Shown: positions 43,267-51,905 of the stretch, piece by piece
How positions within the stretch are numbered: position 1 is the first letter of the stretch
How the letters are laid out: each line of letters starts with the position of its first letter
Assembly: GCA_015057025.1 (NCBI GenBank)
Contig: SVFD01000008.1
Location: 57,220 to 121,219 of the forward strand
Reading direction: 5' to 3'
Source: Lachnospiraceae bacterium
GTDB taxonomy: Bacteria; Bacillota; Clostridia; Lachnospirales; Lachnospiraceae
DNA: 64,000 nt
The notes under the pieces: model-generated
The model's database searches: none
Told to the model about the DNA's origin: nothing
Seen by the model: the letters and a program-made list of their open reading frames with translations, nothing else
Program-made: the position numbers and the translations under genes

Positions 43267-44631
43267 CTATCTGTTCTCTAAAGGAGTATATATCATATCA
43301 TCATGAATGGGTTTGTATGCAGGACGAATAATTTTACCATTGTTTGCAAGCTCTTCCAAGCGGTGAGCAGACCAACCAACGATTCTTGCCATTGCAAACA
43401 TGGGAGTATAGAGTTCGTGCGGCAATCCTAACATATTGTAAATAAAGCCTGAGTAGAAGTCTACGTTAATACTTACACCCTTATACATTTTGCGCTCAGC
43501 AGCAATGATTTCGGGAGCAAGGCGTTCTACCAATGAATATAATTCAAACTCTGCCATAAGTCCCTTTTCAGCAGAAAGGTCATCAACATACTGCTTCAAA
43601 ATAATGGAACGGGGATCTGATTTGGAATAAATTGCATGGCCGACACCATAAATCAATCCGGCATGGTCAAAGGCTTCCTTATGAAGAAGTTTCTTTAAGT
43701 AGTTGCTTACTTCATCTTCATCTTTCCAATCTTTTACTTCTTTCTTCATATCTTCAAACATTTGAACAACCTTAATGTTGGCACCGCCGTGACGGGGACC
43801 TTTTAAAGAACCGATAGCTGCGGCAATAGCAGAGTAGGTATCGGTTAAGGTTGATGTAACAACGTGGGTTGTAAATGTTGAGTTATTACCGCCGCCGTGT
43901 TCCATATGAAGTACAAGAGCAATGTCAAGTAACTGAGCTTCTAAGGGAGTATACTTGCTATCCGGTCTTAACATATGCAGAATGTTTTCGGCAGTTGACA
44001 ATTCGGGATTGGGATTATGTATGTACATACTTTTACCATCATGATAATGATTGTATGCATGATAACCGTAAATGGATAACATGGGGAACATACTAATCAA
44101 CTGTAATGATTGTCTTAATACGTTAGGAAGGGAAGTGTCATCTGCTCTGTCATCATAAGAGTAGAGAGTTAAAACACTTCGAGCCAAGGTATTCATCATA
44201 TCCTTGCTGGGAGCTTTCATAATAATATCGCGAACAAAGCTTGTAGGAAGCGTACGATAACCGGCCAACATCTTTTTGAAGTTTGCAAGTTCCTCGGCAT
44301 TGGGTAATTTATCAAAAAGAAGTAAATAGGTTACTTCTTCAAAGCCGAAGCGGTTCTGCTCGGCAAAACCTTTTACCAAATCCTTAACATTATATCCTCG
44401 ATAAAAAAGTTCCCCGTGAGTCGGAACCTGTTCACCGTTAACCAGTTTGTTTGCACGTACATCTGATATATGGGTAAGACCGGCAAGAACTCCTTTGCCG
44501 TTTAAATCTCTTAATCCACGTTTTACTTCATATTTCGTAAAAAGTTCAGAGTCAATGACTCCGTTCTCACTACACATATTCGCTAAACGGATAATATCGG
44601 GTGTGATTTCACAGTACTTATTGTATTCCAT
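43267..44631 (-). CDS. gltA: Citrate synthase
   Basis: Citrate synthase condenses oxaloacetate and acetyl-CoA. The 454-residue product is of the Clostridial long type. Motifs seen are HGELFYRGYNVKDLV, LHMEHGGGNNSTFTTHVV (catalytic His), GSLKGPRHGGAN, YGVGHAIYSKSDPR (second His) and the C-terminal NVDFYSGFIYNMLGLP (Asp and Arg region). I placed the start at the ATG preceding EYNKYCEI because AAAGGTGG lies upstream; a longer frame has no ribosome site. With the decarboxylase it uses oxaloacetate, so the pathway may feed glutamate synthesis. It is divergent from pepP. Confidence 0.95.
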   Translation of the reverse strand: MEYNKYCEITPDIIRLANMCSENGVIDSELFTKYEVKRGLRDLNGKGVLAGLTHISDVRANKLVNGEQVPTHGELFYRGYNVKDLVKGFAEQNRFGFEEVTYLLLFDKLPNAEELANFKKMLAGYRTLPTSFVRDIIMKAPSKDMMNTLARSVLTLYSYDDRADDTSLPNVLRQSLQLISMFPMLSIYGYHAYNHYHDGKSMYIHNPNPELSTAENILHMLRPDSKYTPLEAQLLDIALVLHMEHGGGNNSTFTTHVVTSTLTDTYSAIAAAIGSLKGPRHGGANIKVVQMFEDMKKEVKDWKDEDEVSNYLKKLLHKEAFDHAGLIYGVGHAIYSKSDPRSIILKQYVDDLSAEKGLMAEFELYSLVERLAPEIIAAERKMYKGVSINVDFYSGFIYNMLGLPHELYTPMFAMARIVGWSAHRLEELANNGKIIRPAYKPIHDDMIYTPLENR

Positions 44632-44824
44632 TCTTTTACCACCTTTCTTTGTCTGTCTAGTGTTTACATAAAATGCAACCAAATATATATTATCATGTGG
44701 TAAACCGCAATGACAAGTAAAAATTCCATAATATGCAAAAAGTTAATAATTTCAACACAAAATGTACACATTCTATGGTAGAATGAAAGCGTTCAACGTG
44801 ATTTGAACTGAGGGGAGCATAGAA

Positions 44825-46660
44825 ATGGCTACAATTTATAAAACCAGAATTAATATATTGCAACACAAATTAAAAGAACGCAATATCGACTATTTTATTA
44901 TCAGCGACGCAGATTCCCATCATTCGGAGTACGTGTGTGATTATTATAAAATACGCAGTGCTTTCTGTGGGTTTACAGGTTCTAACGGAACTTTGCTTGT
45001 TGGAAGAGAAGATGCTTATCTTTGGACAGACGGAAGATATTTTATTCAAGCGGAGAAGGAACTTAAGGGCAGTGATATTATACTGATGCGTATGGGTGAA
45101 AAAAGCGTACCTACAATACGGGAGTTTTTAGCAAAACGCTATGAAACGGAGTCGGAGAAAATGTCTGTAACCATTGGCTGTGACGGCAGTTGTATGATGA
45201 AAGGAGCTATGGACGAAATCAGGGATGCTTTTGCGAAAGTCGGCAAGAATGTGCAATTTTATTATGATTCAAATCTTGCCAGAGATATTCTGAAAGAAAC
45301 CGGTGCCCAAGAGAAATATTTTCAATTTAAAAGCAGTAAAATTCGTGTATTGCCGGAGCCATTACAGGGAAAATGCATTGATAATAATATTCAATCAATT
45401 CGGGATGCGTTGATTAAAGTCAGGGCAGATGTATTTTTGTCTGCAAAACTTGACACTAACATGTATCTTTTAAATATCAGAGGCGAAGATATTACCTACA
45501 ATCCTGTGGCCTTTTCTTATGTTTTGGTTAGTGACAAGAACGTGGTTTTATTTGTAAAAGAAGAGGCAATGACCGACGAATTAAAAGCATATGCAAAGCA
45601 ACACAATATCCGGCTTGAGAATTACAATTGCTTTGAAAAAAAATTAACTTTTTATACAACCGGGAAAACAGTAGTGACAGAGTTTCAGTCCTTAAGTGCC
45701 AAAGCCCATGAGGTATTGACTGTAAATAATGCAGAAGTAGTGGAAGGTGATTGCGGAGTTGCTTTATTACAGGCGATAAAAAGCAAGAAAGAAATCGAAT
45801 TGATAAAAAACATTTATATAAAAGACAGTGCTGCGGTTTGTAAGTTTTTTTATTGGTTATCAAGGCAGACACCCGGTACTATTACAGAATATGCTGCGGC
45901 TTGTAAAATGGATGCTTTACGGAAGGAGATTCCTGAAAACAGAGGCTTATCTTTTAACACAATTTCTGCATATGGAGCTAATGCGGCGATGATGCATTAT
46001 GAGACTAAAGAAAATGATTGTGCAACCTTGGAGAATGGTAATGTATTCCTTTTAGATTCCGGTGGTCAGTATGATGGTGGTACTACTGATGTAACAAGAA
46101 CGGTTGTAATCGGTGAGCCGACTGAGGAAATGAAGCAGAATTTTACAAGGGTGGTAAGAGGAATGCTTGCTCTTCAGAATGCAGTTTTTATGAAAGGCTG
46201 TATCGGAATGAATCTGGATATTCTGGCAAGAGAACCTATGTGGGAAGTTTATATGGATTATAAATGCGGTACCGGTCATGGTATCGGTTATATGTTAAAT
46301 GTCCATGAAGGGCCGCAGGCAATCCGTATGCGTGGAAGCGGCATTGCCGGTCAAACAGAAATAGCACCGGGTATGATTGTTTCTGATGAACCGGGGATTT
46401 ATCTTGAAGGAAAATATGGTATCCGCATGGAAAATATTTTGCTGTGCGAGGAAGCATGTGAGAATCATGATGGTATTTTCTTGAAGTTTGTACCGTTAAC
46501 TTATGTTCCGGTGGATATGCGTTTGATCAATAAAGAGGAGATGGAACCAAAGGAATGGATCCGGCTTGTCTGTTACCAGCAATCTGTGTACGAGAAGGTT
46601 TCACCGCTTTTATCGGATGAAGAGCGCAGATGGCTAAAAAAAGAGACAGATTGTCAGTAA
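44825..46660 (+). CDS. Aminopeptidase P (M24B Xaa-Pro aminopeptidase)
   Basis: A 611-residue, three-domain aminopeptidase P that removes N-terminal residues before proline. The first two creatinase-like domains (residues 1-305) include GFTGSNGTLLV and YLWTDGRYFIQAEKEL; the C-terminal pita-bread domain carries the metal ligands: Asp in LLDSGGQY, Asp in GTTDVTRT, His in GTGHGIGYMLNVHEGP, Glu in SDEPGIYLEGKYGIRMEN. The long form with two N-terminal domains is the eukaryotic-like/Lachnospiraceae type. GAGGGGAG lies just upstream. The short palindrome GTTCAA...TTGAAC at 44791-44808 lies in the leader. Confidence 0.95.
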   Translation: MATIYKTRINILQHKLKERNIDYFIISDADSHHSEYVCDYYKIRSAFCGFTGSNGTLLVGREDAYLWTDGRYFIQAEKELKGSDIILMRMGEKSVPTIREFLAKRYETESEKMSVTIGCDGSCMMKGAMDEIRDAFAKVGKNVQFYYDSNLARDILKETGAQEKYFQFKSSKIRVLPEPLQGKCIDNNIQSIRDALIKVRADVFLSAKLDTNMYLLNIRGEDITYNPVAFSYVLVSDKNVVLFVKEEAMTDELKAYAKQHNIRLENYNCFEKKLTFYTTGKTVVTEFQSLSAKAHEVLTVNNAEVVEGDCGVALLQAIKSKKEIELIKNIYIKDSAAVCKFFYWLSRQTPGTITEYAAACKMDALRKEIPENRGLSFNTISAYGANAAMMHYETKENDCATLENGNVFLLDSGGQYDGGTTDVTRTVVIGEPTEEMKQNFTRVVRGMLALQNAVFMKGCIGMNLDILAREPMWEVYMDYKCGTGHGIGYMLNVHEGPQAIRMRGSGIAGQTEIAPGMIVSDEPGIYLEGKYGIRMENILLCEEACENHDGIFLKFVPLTYVPVDMRLINKEEMEPKEWIRLVCYQQSVYEKVSPLLSDEERRWLKKETDCQ

Positions 46661-46765
46661 AAATAAAGTTTATTATGCTCATTCTAATTGAAAAAACAGA
46701 AAAGTATGGTACAATGTAGAAAATAATATATTATTATTGATAATATGTGTAAAAGGAGAATACAA

Positions 46766-47407
46766 ATGAGTAATCAGACAATGAATTCACAAGAGTTACA
46801 TGATTTGGTGGCATTAAAAGAATTACATAAAGGCAAAGGTGTTGCAGCAACAATTTTGGGTATTGTTTCTTTATTGGGTTGTTTGGGACCGATTGCTTTT
46901 ATCTGTGGTATCATCGCTATTTTTGTGGGTGCCAATGCAAGAAAGAAGAGCGGCAAAACCAGAGGTACGGCCGGTATGGTTATGGGTATTATCGGTGTGG
47001 CAATTTCCATTGTGGGAACAATATTAATTATAGCTATGATGTCAGGCCTTATGGCACCTCAAATGCTTAATTATATTGATAAAACCAATATTTCAAGCGA
47101 TACACAGTTATGTGATACCGTAAGAACCGCAATTATTACCTGTATGTTGGATCCGAGTGTCTTAGGTGATGAAGATGCAGTAGATTTTATTGAGGATTAT
47201 TCTGACGGAGATTATTATGATATCTATGTTATGTATGCCGAAGATAATGAATTTACGGAAGCATTCAGAGAGTTGATAGGATGTGACAGCTATGAAGATT
47301 TATGTGATAATCTGCAATCTGACGGAGCACATACCATAGAGTTTTCTATCGAATCTTATAGCGATGTTAATGTTCAAATTCCGGGGACGGATATTGAAGT
47401 GAATTAA
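46766..47407 (+). CDS. DUF4190-type membrane protein
   Basis: A 213-residue membrane protein. Residues 25-95 have two hydrophobic helices separated by a short basic turn ([15 protein letters not shown], then [20 protein letters not shown]), the DUF4190 layout. Residues 100-213 form an acidic extracytoplasmic domain that could carry type IV pilin-like or processing substrates but has no named motif. ATG 46766 has AAAGGAG seven bases upstream. No function is known for the family. It is a single-gene unit ended by the hairpin at 47447. Confidence 0.72.
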   Translation: MSNQTMNSQELHDLVALKELHKGKGVAATILGIVSLLGCLGPIAFICGIIAIFVGANARKKSGKTRGTAGMVMGIIGVAISIVGTILIIAMMSGLMAPQMLNYIDKTNISSDTQLCDTVRTAIITCMLDPSVLGDEDAVDFIEDYSDGDYYDIYVMYAEDNEFTEAFRELIGCDSYEDLCDNLQSDGAHTIEFSIESYSDVNVQIPGTDIEVN

Positions 47408-47446
47408 AGCTTTAAATAATAGAATTTCTAAAAATTACAAGTTAGG

Positions 47447-47470
47447 AAAGTGCAATATACATTGCACTTT
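47447..47470 (+). terminator. Terminator of the DUF4190 gene, overlapping the 6S promoter
   Basis: A perfect ten-pair stem AAAGTGCAAT/ATTGCACTTT with loop ATAC, followed by TCTTTGTTTT. Its 3' arm contains the -35 box of the next promoter. Confidence 0.75.
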
Positions 47471-47490
47471 TCTTTGTTTTCGAGTATAAT
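47462..47490 (+). promoter_or_regulatory. Promoter of 6S RNA
   Basis: TTGCAC (47462-47467), 17-base spacer, perfect TATAAT (47485-47490). The predicted start (about 47497) agrees with the 5' end expected for the 6S RNA. Confidence 0.75.
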
Positions 47491-47496
47491 AATATC

Positions 47497-47680
47497 ATCC
47501 TGAAATGTTCGAGAACTCTCGTCATTTTGAACCTACAATACTTTAAACGGGATTCCTATATTGCTTTGTGGATGTCAGGCCTCATCAGATATCAGTGGAA
47601 GGCAGAAGTAAAGTTGCGGTCGCCCACCTAGCTGTAGCTAGGAGTCAAAATACGGGAAACGGCATTTTGGGTATACTTTC
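47497..47680 (+). ncRNA. ssrS: 6S RNA
   Basis: 6S RNA mimics an open promoter and sequesters housekeeping RNA polymerase. The ends pair as in other 6S RNAs: CCTGAAATG near 47499-47507 with CATTTTGG near 47663-47670. The 5' part CTGAAATGTTCG...TTGAACC lines up with CTGAGATGTTCG of E. coli 6S, the central part CTTTAAACGGGATTCC has the look of the bulge, and the 3' part has CGCCCACC, a CCTAGC/GCTAGG hairpin and TACGGGAAACGGCATTTTGG, similar to the conserved 3' arm. Length (about 180) is right. No other RNA family I know fits. A covariance-model search would settle the exact ends. Confidence 0.8.
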
Positions 47681-47689
47681 AGAGAAAAT

Positions 47690-47713
47690 GGCGGCTCCTT
47701 GCGGGTCGCCTTT
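47690..47713 (+). terminator. Terminator following 6S RNA
   Basis: An eight-pair stem beginning GGCGGCTC and closing with its partner up to CGCC at 47710 (two wobble pairs), followed by TTTGT. Confidence 0.55.
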
Positions 47714-47800
47714 GTGATTTGTGTGATAAGTTGCAACTTTGTTAGCATAAAAATCACATTTTAGCAGTACAATGTATAAATTGGACGAACCGGGTGAGAA

Positions 47801-49405
47801 ATGAGAAATAAAATATATAAGATATTTATTATTATCATATGTTTTGCTTTTGTTCTGTTGGTGGCGATAAAAGGAGCCGAAAGCATTTCGGAAGATAAGC
47901 AGTTTCAAAATGAAGAGATAACAGATGAAGTTATCACTTCGGAAGAAAATCCTAAAGAAACGGAAGATACTTCGGAGGATTTGGAAAAGATTGAATTGGT
48001 ACAGAATCCGGAACTGCGTATCTTGATTAAAACCAATGATTTTATGGAAGATATTCACAAAGAGGTAAGAGTTACTTCCAACAAGGATTATAAAATATTT
48101 AATCAAGAGGGTGTTCTTTTAAATGAATATAATGCATGGGTAGAAATGAATCTTGATAATCTTAATATGAGAAAAGGTGATTATCTTATTTTTGAGAGTG
48201 AAGGTAAGATATCCATTCCGTCACTGAGCAGAGCACAAGGAACGCCGGCATATTACGGAAAACTTCAAATATACAAGGAAGAAAGCGGTTATACTATTAT
48301 TAATGTAGTGTCCATGGAAGAATATCTTTTAACGGTTGTGCCTAGTGAAATGCCTTCCACATATCCTTTGGAAGCCTTAAAGGCTCAGGCAATTTGTGCC
48401 AGAAGTTATGCGTATTATTGTGTTTTAAATACATCGGGCCTTCCCTATGAAGCAAATATGAATGACAGCACAGATTATCAGGTGTATAATAATATTCAAG
48501 AAACGGAAATTACTAATCAGGCGGTAAAAGAGACAGAAGGAATACTTCTTACTAAGAACGGCATGCCTGTTCAAACCTATTTTTTCTCTACATCCTGCGG
48601 TTTTACCACCAATGAAACTATTTGGAAGGAATATTTTAACGGTGAAGAATTTGATGAAGGTGAGGAGCCTTTTATTGTGCACCAAGCAGGGGACAAAGAA
48701 GAAGTGAATGATGTTATGTTTGCGTCTGTTGCAGTGGCAGAACGACAGGCGGTAGAGACAATCAGCACAGATTCCGGGATTGGTATTTTATATAGTGCAC
48801 CTGCTTTGGCAGAAAATAAGAATTTTAATGCATATATCCAGTCGGATGCTTCTGACTTTCTGGAAGCAGAGGAACAGTGGTATCGTTGGACTTATACGGG
48901 AACAATTACTCCTTTGCAGATACAGGAACGATTAATGGAAAGATATGCAGTAAGACCGGATTTGATTTTGACCTTAGATGAAGAAAAGAGCTATTATATA
49001 AACCAGCCAATCAGTGACATAGGGAATGTAACTAATATAGAAGTTGTAAAACGACTGAGCGGTGGAGTGGCGGATGAACTTTTAATCGAAACAACAAAAG
49101 ATACCTATCTTGTAATAGGAGAATACAATATCCGCTATGTATTATCAGATGGAGTTTCAGAGGTTATAAGGAATGATGGTTCTTCTGTAACTGTATCATA
49201 TTTGCTTCCAAGTGCATACTTTACCATAGAACCTGAAATGACGTCTTCCGAAGAAATAACGCAGATTTCTCTGATTGGCGGCGGTTACGGTCATGGTGTC
49301 GGTATGTCTCAAAACGGAGCAAAACAGGCTGCACTTAAGGGAATGACTTGTAATGAAATACTTTCTTTGTTTTATAGTGATTTAGAACTTGTGGAAGTGA
49401 AGTGA
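47801..49405 (+). CDS. SpoIID/LytB-domain protein
   Basis: A 534-residue exported protein. The first 30 residues hold a membrane anchor, followed by an acidic linker. The SpoIID domain (about 160-290 and 465-534) shows IINVVSMEEYLLTVVPSEMPSTYPLEALKAQAI-type sequence with the catalytic Glu in VPSEMP, the ARSYAYY and DSTDYQVY motifs, TSCGFT and the C-terminal GGGYGHGVGMSQNGAKQ. SpoIID-type enzymes are lytic transglycosylases that remodel peptidoglycan in engulfment. Compared with SpoIID (about 340 residues) it has an insertion of about 170 residues between the two halves. GGGTGAG lies before ATG 47801. Confidence 0.87.
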   Translation: MRNKIYKIFIIIICFAFVLLVAIKGAESISEDKQFQNEEITDEVITSEENPKETEDTSEDLEKIELVQNPELRILIKTNDFMEDIHKEVRVTSNKDYKIFNQEGVLLNEYNAWVEMNLDNLNMRKGDYLIFESEGKISIPSLSRAQGTPAYYGKLQIYKEESGYTIINVVSMEEYLLTVVPSEMPSTYPLEALKAQAICARSYAYYCVLNTSGLPYEANMNDSTDYQVYNNIQETEITNQAVKETEGILLTKNGMPVQTYFFSTSCGFTTNETIWKEYFNGEEFDEGEEPFIVHQAGDKEEVNDVMFASVAVAERQAVETISTDSGIGILYSAPALAENKNFNAYIQSDASDFLEAEEQWYRWTYTGTITPLQIQERLMERYAVRPDLILTLDEEKSYYINQPISDIGNVTNIEVVKRLSGGVADELLIETTKDTYLVIGEYNIRYVLSDGVSEVIRNDGSSVTVSYLLPSAYFTIEPEMTSSEEITQISLIGGGYGHGVGMSQNGAKQAALKGMTCNEILSLFYSDLELVEVK

Positions 49406-49445
49406 TTTCGGGGATAAAGAAATAATATACAGAAAGGAAAGCAGG

Positions 49446-50279
49446 ATGAAAAATAGTTTAAAAGCGGCAATCAGTAAAATAAGAAGTTTTTCAAAGACTT
49501 TTAAAATTGCCAGAGTGTCTACCTATGCCTCCAGTGCGGCTTTTTACATATTTTTATCCATTATTCCCATAATTGTACTGTTATTTACAATTATTCCGTA
49601 TACACCTCTTACGCAAGAAGGTGTATTAAAAGTTTTATTGGAAATACTTCCGGATTCACTTGATGCATTTACTACAGGTATTGTAGCTGAAGTATATGAT
49701 AAAAATGTAGCAATATTGTCTGTTTCGGCAGTGATTTTACTTTGGTCCGCATCTAAAGGAATGCAGGCGATTACGTTGGGATTAAATTCTATAAACGGAG
49801 TAAAAGAAACCAGAAATTTTTTTCTTTTACGCTTGGAAGCATGTTTATATACGGTGATTTTACTGGTTTTAATGATTATTTCATTGGGTTTATTTGTTTT
49901 TGGAAGTTTTATCATAGACCATTTGGTATTATGGATGCATGTAGATAAAATTTATCAGGTACTGGTAGATTGGAGATTTCTGGTTGAGTGGATTTTTTAT
50001 GCAATACCGATTGCATTTCTTTATGCATGGGTTCCGAACCGAAGAACACGCCCTCATACCCAGTGGAGAGGCGCGGCATTTACCGGAGTAACATGGACCT
50101 TATTTTCTTATGCATTTTCATTGTATTTGAGTATTTTTCCGGCCTTTTCCATTTACGGAAGTCTTACGACGGTTATTATTACCATGTTTTGGTTGTTTGT
50201 AGCAATGAATATATTGTTTTTGGGTGCGTTAATTAATGTATTTTTTGAAGAAAGTGATAAAAAAGCCGAAGATGCTTAA
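49446..50279 (+). CDS. YihY/BrkB-family membrane protein
   Basis: A 277-residue protein with six predicted membrane helices. It has the family features KIARVSTYASSAAFYIFLSIIP, LWSASKGMQAITLGLN, YAWVPNRRTRPHTQWRGA and the C-terminal YGSLTTVIITMFWLFVAMNILFLGALIN. The family was once called ribonuclease BN but is now regarded as an uncharacterised transport or envelope family. Ribosome site AGAAAGG lies upstream. Its stop lies in the terminator stem. Confidence 0.9.
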   Translation: MKNSLKAAISKIRSFSKTFKIARVSTYASSAAFYIFLSIIPIIVLLFTIIPYTPLTQEGVLKVLLEILPDSLDAFTTGIVAEVYDKNVAILSVSAVILLWSASKGMQAITLGLNSINGVKETRNFFLLRLEACLYTVILLVLMIISLGLFVFGSFIIDHLVLWMHVDKIYQVLVDWRFLVEWIFYAIPIAFLYAWVPNRRTRPHTQWRGAAFTGVTWTLFSYAFSLYLSIFPAFSIYGSLTTVIITMFWLFVAMNILFLGALINVFFEESDKKAEDA

Positions 50280-50295
50280 GATTTTCGGCTTTTTT
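50259..50295 (+). terminator. Terminator of the YihY-family gene
   Basis: AAAAGCCGAA pairs with TTTTCGGCTTTT around GATGCTTAAG; the 5' arm is the last coding stretch of the gene. Confidence 0.85.
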
Positions 50296-50298
50296 AAG

Positions 50299-50327
50299 TT
50301 GACAGAACGCTAAACTTTCATTAAAAT
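50299..50327 (+). promoter_or_regulatory. Promoter of the pheST leader
   Basis: TTGACA (50299-50304), 17-base spacer and TAAAAT (50322-50327), just before the T-box. Confidence 0.7.
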
Positions 50328-50333
50328 ATGGAT

Positions 50334-50590
50334 TTAGAAGTAAAGAAAAAGGCAGTGAAGGTGTTAAGTAGATTACTTGTTTCGTACAGAGAGAGGAGGC
50401 CGGCGGCTGGAAGCCCCCTTACGTTCAGGAAGTGATTGAAGTTCCCGCCGGAGCCGGTTTTCTGAAGCGTAAGTGAGTAAGAAAACCCGTGTAAGACGCG
50501 TTAAGTTGAAATGAGTGTCCTTAATTGGAAAATTGGGTGGTACCGCGGAATTGAAGTTTCGTCCCTTGCATAATTGCAGGGGACTTTTTT
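50334..50590 (+). promoter_or_regulatory. T-box riboswitch of pheST
   Basis: The leader contains the T-box sequence GGGTGGTACCGCGG near 50535-50548, whose TGGT pairs with the uncharged tRNA acceptor end, followed by the terminator hairpin TCCCTTGCA...TGCAGGGGA and a T-run. Stem I includes GAGAGAGGAGGCCGGCGG and GCCGGAGCCGG; the codon TTC at 50460-50462 directly before TGAA is in specifier position and reads phenylalanine. It should therefore switch pheST on when tRNA-Phe is uncharged. The identity of the specifier codon is inferred from position. Confidence 0.9.
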
Positions 50591-50803
50591 TGTTTCATTT
50601 TTATGCAATTTTTTTAAAAACGATGTGTATTATTTTATATTCCAACGAGACACGCTCTCGCTCGGTTAACATACGTAGCGGAACTAAGTTCGGAATGAAT
50701 TGCATTCCTTCCTCACTAAGTACCGACGATGTTAAACGGACTCTTATGAAATATAAAATATCCACATCGCAGATAAAGATTGATTGCCAATAAAAATGAA
50801 ACA
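50591..50803 (+). repeat. Long palindromic intergenic element, copy D (in pheST leader)
   Basis: It starts in the T-run of the T-box terminator and ends about 60 bases before pheS. A perfect 14-base outer inverted repeat (50591-50604 with 50790-50803) is followed inward by a second near-perfect one (about 50620-50641 with 50748-50770). The core has acgctctcgct (50652-50662), the atacgtagcgg box, an apical hairpin GGAATG/CATTCC, and CGGAAC/GTACCG pairing (50679-50684 with 50720-50725, one mismatch). It must be transcribed in every pheST mRNA that escapes the T-box terminator. Confidence 0.75.
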
Positions 50804-50864
50804 AGTGAAAAAGAAGTAGTTTGCAAGTATATTTAGTGACGAATTAATATATGGAGGAAGAAAA

Positions 50865-51884
50865 ATGAAAGAAACATTACAGGCAATTGAAGCCAAAGCT
50901 CTGGAACAGATTGCACAGGGCGACACCTTGGATAAGTTAAACGAAGTTAAAGTTGCTTATCTTGGTAAAAAAGGTGAATTAACAGCTGTTTTAAAAGGTA
51001 TGAAGGATGTATCCCCGGAAGAGCGACCTAAGGTTGGTCAGATGGTGAATGACACCAGAGCTGTTATTGAAGAAGCTTTGGACAAAGCGATTAAGGCATT
51101 GGAAGCAGAGCTTATGGAAGCGAAGTTAAAGGAAGAAGTAATCGATGTAACACTTCCTGCAAAGAAGCCGGAAATCGGTCACAGACATCCTAACACCATT
51201 GCATTGGAAGAAGTAGAGCGTATCTTCGTTGGTATGGGTTATGAAGTTGTGGAAGGTCCCGAAATCGAGAAGGATTACTATAACTTTGAAGCGTTAAATA
51301 TTCCTGCAGATCATCCCGCAAAGGATGAACAGGACACCTTTTATATCAATTCTGATATCCTTCTTCGTACACAGACTTCATCTGTTCAGGTGCACGTAAT
51401 GGAGAATCAGAAGCCTCCCATTCGTATGATTGCACCCGGCAGAGTATTCCGTGCCGATGAAGTGGATGCAACCCATTCACCTTCCTTCCATCAGATTGAA
51501 GGTCTTGTAATTGATAAAAATGTAACATTTGCAGATTTGAAGGGTACACTTGCTGAATTTGCTAAGGAATTATTCGGAGAGGAAACTAAGGTTAAGTTCA
51601 GACCTCATCATTTCCCCTTCACAGAGCCCTCAGCGGAAATGGACGTTACCTGCTTTAAATGCGGTGGTTCCGGTTGCCGTTTTTGTAAAGGTTCCGGCTG
51701 GATTGAGATTCTTGGTTGCGGTATGGTACACCCCAGAGTTCTTACTATGTGTGGCATTGACCCCAAGGAATATACCGGTTTTGCATTCGGTGTAGGTTTG
51801 GAACGAATCGCTCTGTTAAAATATGAAATCGACGATATGCGTCTTTTATATGAAAACGATATCCGTTTCTTAAAGCAGTTTTAA
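50865..51884 (+). CDS. pheS: Phenylalanyl-tRNA synthetase alpha subunit
   Basis: PheS carries the class II catalytic core of the (alpha-beta)2 enzyme. The N-terminal coiled coil (residues 1-85) binds tRNA; motif 1 includes GHRHPNTIALEEVERIF, motif 2 is MIAPGRVFRADEVDATHSPSFHQIEG, and motif 3 is GFAFGVGLERIALLKY. 339 residues is the normal length. GGAGG is eight bases before the ATG. pheT follows by 21 bases. Confidence 0.98.
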   Translation: MKETLQAIEAKALEQIAQGDTLDKLNEVKVAYLGKKGELTAVLKGMKDVSPEERPKVGQMVNDTRAVIEEALDKAIKALEAELMEAKLKEEVIDVTLPAKKPEIGHRHPNTIALEEVERIFVGMGYEVVEGPEIEKDYYNFEALNIPADHPAKDEQDTFYINSDILLRTQTSSVQVHVMENQKPPIRMIAPGRVFRADEVDATHSPSFHQIEGLVIDKNVTFADLKGTLAEFAKELFGEETKVKFRPHHFPFTEPSAEMDVTCFKCGGSGCRFCKGSGWIEILGCGMVHPRVLTMCGIDPKEYTGFAFGVGLERIALLKYEIDDMRLLYENDIRFLKQF

Positions 51885-51905
51885 TGGATAAAAGGAGGAA
51901 AAAAG

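Noticed and set aside
47497..47680. SRP RNA or tmRNA at this place
   Set aside because: The conserved SRP domain IV sequence and a tmRNA tag frame are missing; the end pairing and central bulge agree with 6S RNA.
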